A DNA stretch of 64,000 nucleotides from Rhexocercosporidium sp. MPI-PUGE-AT-0058. Lineage: Eukaryota > Ascomycota > Leotiomycetes > Helotiales. The notes under the pieces were generated by a model. The model did not search any database. It had not been told where the DNA came from and saw only the letters and a list, made by a program, of their open reading frames with translations. A program made the translations under genes and the position numbers. The stretch spans positions 310,001 through 374,000 of the forward strand of contig JAGTJL010000012.1 in the NCBI GenBank assembly GCA_020746875.1. Direction: 5' to 3'. Positions 45,099 through 55,560 of the stretch are shown here, piece by piece. Positions within the stretch are counted from its first letter, which is position 1. Every line of letters starts with the position of its first letter.

Positions 45099-47600
45099 AT
45101 GGCTGGATTCAGCGCTACAGACACGCTGAGCGTGACGAAACGTTCGTCTCCCTCGAAATTTTCGACTCTCGATAAGCACACTCGTCCACGGCCGAAGCAA
45201 GATGTCGATCTCGAAAAACATATCTATTCCGAAGATGACACCGATGAAGATTCTGACGATGAATCCGGCTACTCCTCCTCCGTTATCTCCTCACGGGAGA
45301 CATCCGGCTCATACTCCTCCAACAGACCAATGCTGCGGAGGAAAATACCATCTCCAAAGCGATCAGTGGCATATAGATTACCGAATCGTGTCATCCGTTA
45401 CCTCTGTTTAGGCCTGATCTCGACTCTCATAATCTTTGTGCTGGGCCTAGTTCGCATGAGCATTGTATCTTCGCGCAGGGTTGAAATTGGAAATCTAGGC
45501 ACACGTCCGGCACCTCGTCCGCCAACTTGGGAGAAATTTGAGTTCTTGACACGATATTATGGTGGAATTCGGACACTGGTTCCCTTCTCGGAAAACAAGC
45601 CAGAGTACCCATCACCCGAGGACGAGATGCCCCAAACTAAAGATACGGCTATCATTCCAATCCGAGACAACCCAGCCAGCAAGCCATACGAACCCTATAA
45701 GAACCAGACTTCACCTAGTTACCTAAAGGAATACATGCCAGTCCAGGAATGCTTTTTAGATGAGCAGTCTAGCATCCGTGTTCCTCAACTTCAGTACTAC
45801 AATGGCAGGCCAAGTGGATTTCCTGATAATGTCATGGGCTCCTACGAGCTACTTGGACTACCTGAAGATATATGCTTTGAGAGATTCGGAAGATTTGGAC
45901 CTTATGGGTATGGATACGCCTTGAAATACGGGGGGACAGGTGCCGGTCAACATGGAGATATGGAAGGCTCGGAAGCAATCTGGAGAGATGATTCTGGTAC
46001 TGAGAATGTCAATCAAATCGATTACTCCAACATCAATTGGGGGGACGCACAGAAGAGATGCCATTCAGCAAATGCGGCACGTTTCGAAAACAAATCTCCA
46101 GCCGCCGAGTTGCCAACTACATTTTCAGTCGTCACCAAAGACATCCAACAAACCGGGGAGCAAAACCCGAGGCCTTCAAACTTGACCGCCACCAAGAAGC
46201 ACCTACCCCGGAACGCTGTGGTTATTCGATCATGGGATACCTTTGAGTACCGAGAGGAGGATATTCTGCACCTCCGAGCTTTGATCTCGGAACTTTCCCT
46301 TGGGTCGGGGGGAGAGTACGATGTTCACTTGCTCGTTCAGGTCAAGGATGAGCCTGCCAATCCTATCTGGGCAGACGAGGACACATACCGGAAGCATCTG
46401 AATGAATCAGTCCCAACCGAGTTCCGCGATATTGCAACATTATGGAGCGAAACCCAGATGCTCATGGTCTATCAAGGAATCTTCGACACCTTTATACGAG
46501 ACAGACCTGTACATGGTCCATACCGTGGACTGCAGATGGCCATGCAGTATTTCGCCCACACTCATCCCGAATATGACTTTTTCTGGCACTGGGAAATCGA
46601 TATTCGATACACCGGCCACTACTACAATCTCTTTTCCCAGATTGATTCTTGGGCTAAGAAACAACCCCGTAAAGGACTTTGGGAGCGGAGTAGCCGTTTC
46701 TATATCCCGTCGGTTCACGGATCCTGGGATGACTTCAAGCACATGGTGCGAGTTCAGACTGAGATGGGTACGGAAAGTCCTGATAACATCTGGGCGGGTA
46801 TCAAGGGCCCCAAGGCTGAGCGTCCCAGGGTCGACAAACCAATCTGGGGACCTGAGCGCCCACATGATTCACAGGATTGGTTCGAGACCGAGAATGACCC
46901 AGTTCCCCCTACTGGATACGACAAGGATAAGTATCAGTGGGGGGTGGGTGAAGATTCCGATCTCATCACTTTCAACCCTCTATTCGATCCAGAGGGAACC
47001 ACTTGGCTTCTTGAATCTGATATCACTGGCTACAATGCAAGTGATGGACTTCCACCTCGCCGAGCAGCCATCGTAACAGCATCGCGAATGTCAAAACGCC
47101 TCCTCAATACTATGCATCGAGAAACGGCATTCAAGAAGCACCATGCCTTCTCCGAGATGTGGGCTGCTACCACTGCTTTGCATCACGGTTACAAGGCTGT
47201 TTACGCTCCTCATCCGGTTTACGTGGATCGAGAATGGCCTACCGCATATCTTGCCGGCGTAATGAACGCAGGGAGGAACGGAGCTACCGGTGGTGCGAGA
47301 ACCAGTGTGTTTGGAGAGAAAGAGCACAATCTACTGGGAATGTCGTGGTATTACAATGCTGGATTTGCCCCGAATCTGTGGAGAAGATGGTTAGGGTTCA
47401 AAGTCAACAACGAAGGAGGTGAGGAGTTTGAGTTGACAGTTGACGAAGGGAGAGATGGAAAGGGTGTCAATGGCATGAGAGGTGGTGAGGGGAGAATGTG
47501 TCTACCACCGATGCTTATTCACCCTGTGAAGGGCGTAGAGCTACCTGTGGAGGAGTCGCTAGAGAAGGAAGACATACCAGAAAGTAATCCTGATGCTTGA
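45099..47600 (+). CDS. DUF3405 family type II membrane protein (fungal, glycosyltransferase-like)
   Basis: A single exon of 833 aa. The N-terminal cytosolic part (residues 1-100) is Ser-rich with an acidic patch (YSEDDTDEDSDDE). One transmembrane helix follows at about 103-123 (YLCLGLISTLIIFVLGLVRM), with basic residues before it, so type II topology. The lumenal part contains the DUF3405 text: NAVVIRSWDTFEYREEDI, LRALISELSLGSGGEYDVHL, FFWHWEIDIRYTGHYYNL and DLITFNPLFDPEGT. The WEIDIRYTGHYY stretch resembles the metal-binding acidic motif of Golgi glycosyltransferases, but no activity is established. NxS/T sites (NQTS, NLTA, NASD) suggest N-glycosylation. Likely a Golgi enzyme. Confidence 0.88.
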   Translation: MAGFSATDTLSVTKRSSPSKFSTLDKHTRPRPKQDVDLEKHIYSEDDTDEDSDDESGYSSSVISSRETSGSYSSNRPMLRRKIPSPKRSVAYRLPNRVIRYLCLGLISTLIIFVLGLVRMSIVSSRRVEIGNLGTRPAPRPPTWEKFEFLTRYYGGIRTLVPFSENKPEYPSPEDEMPQTKDTAIIPIRDNPASKPYEPYKNQTSPSYLKEYMPVQECFLDEQSSIRVPQLQYYNGRPSGFPDNVMGSYELLGLPEDICFERFGRFGPYGYGYALKYGGTGAGQHGDMEGSEAIWRDDSGTENVNQIDYSNINWGDAQKRCHSANAARFENKSPAAELPTTFSVVTKDIQQTGEQNPRPSNLTATKKHLPRNAVVIRSWDTFEYREEDILHLRALISELSLGSGGEYDVHLLVQVKDEPANPIWADEDTYRKHLNESVPTEFRDIATLWSETQMLMVYQGIFDTFIRDRPVHGPYRGLQMAMQYFAHTHPEYDFFWHWEIDIRYTGHYYNLFSQIDSWAKKQPRKGLWERSSRFYIPSVHGSWDDFKHMVRVQTEMGTESPDNIWAGIKGPKAERPRVDKPIWGPERPHDSQDWFETENDPVPPTGYDKDKYQWGVGEDSDLITFNPLFDPEGTTWLLESDITGYNASDGLPPRRAAIVTASRMSKRLLNTMHRETAFKKHHAFSEMWAATTALHHGYKAVYAPHPVYVDREWPTAYLAGVMNAGRNGATGGARTSVFGEKEHNLLGMSWYYNAGFAPNLWRRWLGFKVNNEGGEEFELTVDEGRDGKGVNGMRGGEGRMCLPPMLIHPVKGVELPVEESLEKEDIPESNPDA

Positions 47601-49181
47601 TTTCAGAATGATTTGTTTCGGTTGGCGTTGAGCGAGTACATGATGGCGTTTTCGGCATATTGGTTGAGCTAGACTAGCATCAGGGTTACAATGAATTGTA
47701 TGATGTTATATGACCACTGCAATTTCTACGTCTTTGCCACTAGTTGGCGGGTTCGATTTCTCGTCGTTCTGCATAAAGTATGTCATGTGAGCTCTCGAAG
47801 CAAGGCCTATCTATGTTCGATGCTTCTCACTTTGCCTGAAGCTTTTCGTCGACTGTAATTAATCAGAGGGAAGTTTACACCGTCGGGGAACACTATCGAT
47901 TCGCCCTTGGTCGTCTCTGATGCTGTCTCTAGAAGTGATCATCGTGGACAATTCCGCTCAGTCACATTGGCAGTCTTGGCAGTCGATTTGACAAAAGCCT
48001 CATTACCTCCTAGCTATAGTTAGACTAAAGAAAGCACCGCGGTTGGGATTTGCACCGAGAGGGATAGCTCGCATGTGATACCTACCCGCGTGCGCGTGAT
48101 AACATTTAATGTATTCCCAAGCTGCGATCGACCATGGAGATTCGACATCGAGAACTCAACGGCATCCACCGCTCCTCGAGATCGTCTATCTCGTCTTTAT
48201 ACCATGGGTCGTATGCTGCAAAAGGAAGGCTACGCACACTGGCAAATGCCATCTGCAACCTAAGGTCACGGGTACTGTAGTACTCGAAATCTGGTGTGTA
48301 CCCTCAAATGGTCAGCGTTAAATATTGCTGAAGAAGCTGCCGTAAAAAGACCAAAGACCTCAAGATGCAAATGTTGCGATGTAATCTCGAATCGTCAGCG
48401 TAGACCCACTCTACCACCAACGCCCCCCTCCGGTAATCAGTAGAATAGGTTAGACGCTCAAGCGATTTTCTGAATTGACCAAATGTGGGGACGCCACAAG
48501 CTAACTGCACTTGAGACTTCGCTTATCTGTTTTTGGGACAGTTTCAGGTTGATCTGAGTCTCGTTGATACTACTTTTGATCTCTGTACATCTTGGCCATA
48601 CTACCTGATTCTTGCAAGAGTAATTAGAGCCGGACTTATTCAAGGTACATCTCTCCAGAGCCTCTTTTGGAAACTCAAGACCCTTGATCGACCGGCACTT
48701 AAGTCAGAGCGTCGTCCCGATCCGCAAGCATCAGTTCTTGGCATTCAAATGAGACGCGTGAAACAACCTCGATATCTCAGCCAAGGCAGCCAAGAACTAC
48801 TGGTTAGCAGACCGACACCCGTGCAAGTACATTACTCGTATTAAACAAAACATATCACTAGCGGCCAAGGTTCTCGAGGTGTACTTCCAAGAAGTATAGA
48901 ATACTTGGCCAAACGCAGATCATTTCAGCTACCGTAGTCGATCTGATTTCTGAGAACTTCACAATCTTGATAGGCTAATTTTAGGATTCCACCGTTCGAG
49001 CACTTTGATCTTGGTATCTGTAAGTTCAAGTATATAATCCAGACATCTCCCTGGTTGCAGTTTACTTTGCATACAATACACACTCCGCAGCAGATAACCT
49101 CAAGAGCATATCATCCCTCCAGCTCTTCCACAACCGTTTATATCCCCCCCCCCCAAAAGCCACTTTCCAAAACTCTCCAAT
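47601..49181. other. Intergenic region, 1.6 kb
   Basis: No supported gene. A run of 13 C at about 49145-49154 precedes the next start codon. Confidence 0.5.
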
Positions 49182-49638
49182 ATGTCCAGCCAAACTCAAG
49201 CTACCATGTCCCGACCAGGTATGTATATCTCGATCTCCATAGGGAGTTTGTACTGATCAAGTTAGGGCGATCTTCCACTGCCTCTTCGGTATCTTCGACC
49301 AACAGCGGCGGATGGCTCGAGCTGACCAGTGTTCATCGATCTCCGGAGTCTGAGTCAGGGGGAGAATCACCAGCATCCAGCTCCACCAGGTTCCTCGAAG
49401 TATGTACCCTCCGAGCTCTTTTCTCGTTCAAGAAACCCACCATTTTATGATGGAAGCCTTTGGGAAATTGCGCTCTTCACTTTTGGTCACTTTCGCGCCT
49501 CTTGAATCGCAATGCTGACTTCGTTCTGTCGAATAGCTTAGCGTAGCTGCCACGACCAAAGCAAACAAAGCATTCATCCCAGCCACAATCAACGACGAGA
49601 GCCAGAGACTCTTCCTTCTCCGAGCGAGGAATAACTAA
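49182..49638 (+). CDS. Small Ser-rich protein, three exons, unknown
   Basis: Exons 49182-49218, 49266-49399 and 49537-49638 give 90 aa. Phases agree at both junctions: Gly split G/GG, and GAA joining CTT in phase 0. Both introns have strong GTATGT donors, CTGAT or CTGAC branch sites and TAG acceptors (47 and 137 bp). The protein starts MSSQTQATMSRPGRSSTASS, has a Ser/Glu/Gly centre (HRSPESESGGESPASSSTRF) and ends with a conserved-looking helix (LSVAATTKANKAFIPATIND, then LFLLRARNN). No signal peptide or known domain. It is the last gene before the AT-rich block. Real splicing signals make a functional gene more likely than chance. Confidence 0.55.
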
Positions 49639-51060
49639 TGGGGCTGATGCTGGGTTTGCTGCCTGTCACACATAGCTGGACTGAGTGTCGACTGCTGCAT
49701 TTTAGCGTGCTCTGTTCTAGACGGTTTGGAGTTTAGGGTTATATCTCTGAAATACACCAGGAGTGTAGAGATCAAGACATGTGTATTACAAATTTGCCAG
49801 AAATGCCCATGAATCTATTACTCACAGTATCATCCTACATCGCATCGGTTTCAACCCACTTGTTCGACCCCGTTGGCCTGAATCGTTTCTTCCAGAAGTG
49901 GTCCTCGGAACAGCACTCCTCTTGATCGGTTAGGATCGAATTGATAGCTGAGTCATTCCCCTATAATACTGCAATTCTTCCAAATCAGACTTGTCCAGAA
50001 GCATGCAGGCGAGTAGTTATTCGCACTGTAAAACTTTCGAGCTCTTTTTTCAATTGTATTGAAGCGTTTGGTGCGCATTCGCATGTTGAGCTTCTTTTGG
50101 CGCTGTTTTGCTTAACTGAAGTGCGGGTTAATTACACAACTCTGCTCAGGCAATAGTCTCTACGCTCATTTTTCAACGAAGATCTCGCCACCGACTTTAG
50201 TAGCTCCGGATATTTGATGTATCGCTTGTGCAAGCCTACGAGCGTAGCGAGTTTTCGATATACCAGCATTTTTACGCCGTAAAGAACATAAGAACGGCGT
50301 AGATGCGAGGCACGTGGGAACTACGAAGACGTCAACTCTGCACATGGGAGAAGGTCCTCGTTGGGAGGCCTCTTGGGGCTGGAGCTGGATCTGGTTCCAA
50401 GTCCATTGGAGGGAAGAGGTGCGAGCAATCCCAGCCATCGACAATTTTGATTCTCGAGCTCATGATACGGAAGCGTGTTCATCTCCTCGGCCCCGAGATT
50501 ATAGACCTTTATCGCTAGCATAGTCATCATTAGCTACTCATGCTATCTAGAGTTATAAAAGGTTTATTGTCAGTTCGATTACTTTCACGCGTGCCTATCT
50601 TCTGTCAGTAAGCAGCATCTATGACTACTTCAAGCGAGCTACCCATTCCCCCAGTCCTCTTCCATGCCTTCTGTGACGGTTTAGAGTTTCCAGAGCCTCA
50701 TTTCCAACCTCGGCTATTCACTTCTTAATTAGGAAGATGCCGAGATTAGACGAGCATCTGTAGAGCTTACCTTATGTATAACTTACTTCTTTTTATACCT
50801 TCTTTCTTTTATAATTATAGATTTTAAGAGACTCTTATTATCTTTATATTCTCGCCATAAAATGTAAGACGCTAATTACACGTGATTGCCGCCTTCTATA
50901 AAGCAAGCGTCACACCTTCCTTTGGGCAGCTTCGGCTATGCGCTGCATAGCCTTAGATGGTTGGCTTGGGTTACGATTACCTTTCTTTGTCGGAAGACTC
51001 GCCGTCGTTACTTAATATCGATCACCCCCTTTCCGCCCAACCCCCCCTCTTATTCCGCCC
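49639..51060. other. Transition zone to the AT-rich block
   Basis: Base composition falls in steps: AT-rich patches at about 50720-50880, then a last normal piece (50881-51060) with a short hairpin at 50934-50952. No gene supported. Confidence 0.6.
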
Positions 51061-51894
51061 GTCTTTTACCCTAAAAATCGCGATTTTGAGGTACTAATAT
51101 ATTTATAACTAATTAATAAAAAATTATTATTGTTTTATATTTGTACTCATTAGCTCTTCTTAACTGACTTTGCAAAATGTTAGGGGGGCTACTCGCTCCT
51201 TCCATACTTTCCGCATATAAGGCTTAACTTCATATATAAGAGCCTACGCCTCTTCTGAACTTGCTTTATAACTTCTAGTTAATATAATACTTTTACTTTT
51301 ACTCTTTACTTTTAGTTACTTTATAATATTCTAGAACTTCTCTTTTAAGTAGCTCGGTAAAGGGAATAATCGTTCGGTATTAAATCCGTATCCAGGCTTA
51401 AATCCTTCTATTAAAACCTACGGCAAAGCCGCGGCTAAATACCGAGTTAAGTATTAATTAGCGGCCCTTATTAATACGATCGTTAAGGGAGCGAATACTT
51501 AGAGCTATTATTAACCTGGAAGCGATTAAACGACTTTTTTAATTTTAAAAACGGGAGTTTAATATTTACTTAAAAAGGGAGCTATCGACTAATACTTTAA
51601 AGCTTAGTATTATAGATTTAAATAACGGAGAAGCGTTTAACGTATAATCAAGAAGAGTATTTAATAACCTTAATTACTTAAGAGCGTCTTTTTTTACGAG
51701 AATTTCATAATTTAATAAATCTAGTAGTTATTATTAAAAAGAAGACGATTAAGACGAATCCGAACTCGATTTAAATATTTCTTAAAGATTATAACTCGAA
51801 GATAATATATAATTAAAAAGCAAAGAATTAACGACATGCTCTTTTACTTAACGAAACTTAAGTATTTTATAAGGTAAATAATATTAGTATTTTT

Positions 51895-52680
51895 TATAAA
51901 ACTATTATATGCATGTTTATTTATTTTATTTATATAAAATCGGACCCGTAGTATAAAAAAGCCGAGGCTTTTATAATATTAATAAATTTAATAACGTTAA
52001 GCTTATAAATAATACTCGCTTTAGCGATGCCGCTTATAATATTTTTTATAAAATTATAAAACTTATAAATTCCTTTTATATAATTAAAAACGAAAGTATT
52101 TTTAATAACGAACTGCTTTAAAATACTTACGGCGATAATAATAAGGAATTTTTTTATATTTATAATTAATTCATTTATATTTATAAAAAGAAAAATAAAG
52201 CTATAATTTAAATTAAAAGTAATTTAAATATATTCGATTATATAATAAATAATATAATCTTTTTTTATTTTTAATATTAATATTAATCTTACGACTTTAA
52301 ATATACTTATTAAAGAATAAATCGCTTAAAAGCAGCGCGAGCTCAAAGAATATATACGCTTATTAATTAAGTTTAAAGTTAAAGATACTTATATAAAAAC
52401 GTAGCTCGCTTATTATAAAAATAATTTTATTAAACTTTACCGCTTTTAAGTAATTTCCGTCGCTTATATAAATATAATAAGTAAATAATATATAATTAAA
52501 AAAAGCTTTTAACGAATTTATAATATAATATTAAATATTATTATTATTATTTTAATAAAAGACTTTAAATTACGTTTAATAAAGCGCAATCCTAATTTAA
52601 GGTTAAAAGCTAACTTATTTAACTTATAACACTCGCTTAACGGGGATACTATTAAGCCTAAACCGTTGCCGGCCTTAAGA
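51895..52680 (+). repeat. LTR-like direct repeat, copy 1
   Basis: Shares long stretches with 53217-54282: the AAAATCGGACCCGTAGTATA region, the shared CGCTTAAAAGCAGCGCGAGC at 52321-52345, and the shared end GCCGGCCTTAA. Lacks about 240 bp present in copy 2 after the GCCGAGGCTTTT motif. Confidence 0.75.
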
Positions 52681-52764
52681 CTATAAGATTATATTAAGCA
52701 TATTATCGTATTCGGTATAAAGCATACCTTTCCATAACTCAACTACCTTCGCATAAAGCTCCGG

Positions 52765-52873
52765 CTTCCGTGCTTTGAACCTCGGAAGCTTTAAGCTTCC
52801 GGTAAAGGGTTATTCAGGGCTAAAACAGTGGCTTTCAGAAGCCTTAAGCTTCCGTGTTTCAAACCTCGGAAGC
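52765..52873. repeat. Pair of 25-bp repeats with self-complementary ends
   Basis: CTTCCGTG...CCTCGGAAGC occurs at 52765-52789 and 52849-52873, differing at few positions. Each starts CTTCCG and ends CGGAAG, so each can fold; GGAAGCTTTAAGCTTCC between them is a near-palindrome. Confidence 0.8.
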
Positions 52874-52880
52874 CCTAGTG

Positions 52881-52999
52881 ATATAAAGCTAGTCTTGATA
52901 CAAAGCTAGTCTTAATACAAAGCTAGTCTTAATACAAAGCTAGTCTTAATACAAAGCTAGTCTTAATATAAAGCTAGTTTTAAAACCAAGCTAGTTTTA
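52881..52999. repeat. 17-bp tandem array, seven units
   Basis: Units of ATACAAAGCTAGTCTTA: four identical (52898-52965) flanked by variants at 52881, 52966 and 52983; a degenerate eighth follows. Immediately after are two CCGATGCGAGAGC units (53015-53053). Confidence 0.95.
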
Positions 53000-53216
53000 A
53001 TATAAAACTAATAACCGATGCGAGAGCAAATAGCCGATGCGAGAGCTAAATAGCTTGGCGCCTAAAAGTAGTTATATAGACCTAGTTTCCCCCGAAGTAA
53101 TGGAATTATCATTCACACCAAATCTCTTCTTTTCAAAGACACTCTCAGGAAATAGCCGTATTACTTACGACAAATTACGTAGCTTATAGATTTAAAATAA
53201 TATTATTAATATATCT

Positions 53217-54282
53217 GTCATATATATGCCTATCTATTCTATTTATATAGAATCGAATCCGTAATATAAGAAGGCCGAGGCTTTTACGGTATTAATAAAA
53301 TTAGTTTTACTTATATTTTTAATTACGCCGGCGTTTTACTTTTATCTATAAGTAATTTCTTTTATATATACGATTTTCTTTTAAACCTTTTTAAAAGTTA
53401 AAAATGAAAAATTTAAATATATTTTCTTTAAACTCTTATAAAACTTTATTTATTATAAATTTTATTTAATAAGTTAATTTTTTTATTTTATAAAAAAGTA
53501 ATACAAAAAACAAAAGAATAATTCTTTATTAAATAATTATATATAATATTTTTTATAAATTTATAAAATTTATAAATCTTTTTTATATAATTAAAAACGA
53601 AAGTGCTTTTAATAACGAATTACTTTAAAAATATTCGCAGCGATAATAATAAATAATCTTTTTATATTTATAATTAACTTATTTACATTTATAAAGAAAA
53701 AAGAAAAATTATAATTAAATTAAAAGTAATTTAAATATATTTATATCGTGCGAAATCCAGGGGTGTAGAGGTATAAAGGTTATATAGCCAAATACACAGT
53801 TTACAGACTGCGGGTCCGCTTTTTGTACGTTAATTTAATTATATAACGAATAATATATTTTATTTTATTTTTAATATTAATATTAATTTTATAAGTTTAA
53901 ATATATTTACTAAAGAATAAATCGCTTAAAAGCAGCGCGAGCTCGAAGAGTATATACGCTTATTAATTAAGTTTAAAATTAAAAATACTTATATGAAAAC
54001 GCGGCTTACTTATTATAAAAATAATCTTATTAGATTTCGCCGCTTTCGAGTAATTTCCGTCTCTTATACGAATATAATAAGTAAACGATAAGCAATTAAA
54101 GAAAGCTTTTAACGAATTCATAATATAATATTAAATTTTATTATTATTATTTTAATAAAAGACTTTAAATTACATTTAATAAAGCGCAACTTTAATTTAA
54201 AATTAAAAGTTAACTTGTTTAGCTTATAGTATCCGCTTAATAAGAATATTATTAAGCTTAAGATTTTGCCGGCCTTAAAATA
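53217..54282 (+). repeat. LTR-like direct repeat, copy 2
   Basis: Begins near TGTCATATATATGCC and aligns with copy 1. An 80-bp segment (AGGAAATA ... ATTAATATAT) occurs both before it (53145-53215) and after it (54287-54350), so the locus is a tandem array of LTR plus leader rather than two ends of one element. Confidence 0.65.
53744..53832. mobile_element. 89-bp miniature insertion in LTR copy 2
   Basis: Absent from the matching place in copy 1. Flanked by ATTTA at 53739-53743 and 53833-53837. Its ends, TATCGTGCGAAA and (complement) TAACGTACAAAA, are imperfect inverted repeats. GC content is normal inside, unlike the flanks. Confidence 0.5.
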
Positions 54283-54789
54283 CTTTTAGGAAATAATTAT
54301 ATTATTTACGGTAAATCACGTAATTTATAAATTTAAAATAATATTATTAATATATTTAAATCTAGACGTTTATATTTTATTAAAATATATTATAATTTAA
54401 GCGAAAAATAAGCGCGATTATAAGAAATATTTTATAATTATAATATTTAAAAAAATAAAAAAAAAAGAATTTCGAGAGCTTATGAAATTAAAAAATAATT
54501 AAGAAGATATCTTTAAAGCTCGCTTATATAATTATAATATATATACGAATCGAGTACGCGTCGTAATTATAAATATAAAAAGCGACTTATTAATTTATTA
54601 AAATAATACGAAATAAATTATAATTAAACCCGAAAGTATTATATTAATATAAAACTTATTTATCGATTTCTTAAAAAAGCTTTATACTTTTAAAGAAACT
54701 CGAAGCGCTAAAGTAAGTAAGAATATTAAGCGATTCCGTTAATAATCGAGCGAGTTTATTTAAGCGATATACTGACGGTTTATTATACT

Positions 54790-55440
54790 TATTAAAGACT
54801 GTAATACTCGGATATTTAATAATAATATTATTATTAATTTTTATAAAATAATCATATATATAGCGACGGCGTAATAAATTAACTCTTACGCTTTTATAAA
54901 CTTTTTAATACTTATTAATAATAAAATTAATTAATTAACGATATTAAGTCTTTTATTAAAAGAATTTAAGAAATATCTTTTAATATACCGAAAATTAAAT
55001 ATAACAGAAGCGGAAGTAAATAAAGTAATAATATCCCTGAAAATAACGAATCTCGTAAGAAAAGCTGTGAAAAAGATTTTAAGAATAATAATAAGAAGCG
55101 CATATATAATAACGCTCTTTTAGCTTTCGGTTCCCGAGTTTTTAACAGAAGTAAAAATAAAAAAAATAAACGCTATATTAAAAGTATTATATCTTATTAT
55201 TCTTATAAATCAGAGAATTATTAGTTTAAGGATTATAATTATCCTAAGTTCTTATAATAAGCGTAAAATAATTCTTAAAAGTTTAAAAATAAAGAATATT
55301 TTAAAATAATAAAAAAACCCTTTTAAATAAAAAGAAAAGTATATATTATTATACGCGTTAAAGAATAAAAGCCGGCTAATATCAGAAAAAATACGAGAAA
55401 AGGTAATATTAAGTTTTAAGCGTCGAAGGTTTAAGAAATA
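54790..55440 (+). pseudogene. Gypsy gag-like remnant, copy 1
   Basis: RIP-degraded, no open frame. A zinc-knuckle-like stretch can be made out at about 55190-55250 (tyrosine-rich text, then a region like GHxxxDC with C and G lost). Matches 57225-57890 over its whole length. Confidence 0.55.
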
Positions 55441-55560
55441 ATAGCCGGTTCACTTCTTGTATGCTCGGGGACTCGCTTACAGTCGGGGAAAGCGAGTGTC
55501 CCGCGCCAGATCGCGTTACTAAGGATTTTACGCGTAAACTATATCTCCTTATAAATAAAT
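55441..55560. other. Normal-GC island with hairpin inside RIP DNA
   Basis: Abrupt return to mixed composition. GGGACTCGCTT (55468-55478) pairs with AAGCGAGTGTCCC (55490-55502). Function unknown; it may be a fragment too short for RIP to act on. Confidence 0.6.

Larger units (their letters stand above)
52682..53135. mobile_element. Probable solo LTR with 5-bp target duplication
   Basis: 454 bp flanked by AAGAC at 52677-52681 and 53136-53140. The pre-insertion site is visible at the end of copy 2 (AAAATACTTTTAGG at about 54276-54289), which is AAGACACTCTCAGG with C/G changed to T/A. Ends are TA...CA, consistent with TG...CA after RIP. It contains hairpin-prone repeats and a 17-bp tandem array and is much less AT-rich than its surroundings. 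Confidence 0.65.

Noticed and set aside
47740..47775. GGGTTCGATTTC resembling a tRNA T-loop
   Set aside because: No pairing T-stem, anticodon arm or acceptor stem can be drawn around it.
52881..52999. Regular 17-bp repeats considered as a CRISPR array
   Set aside because: Units are contiguous with no spacers, the organism is a fungus, and the array lies inside a transposon-like insert.
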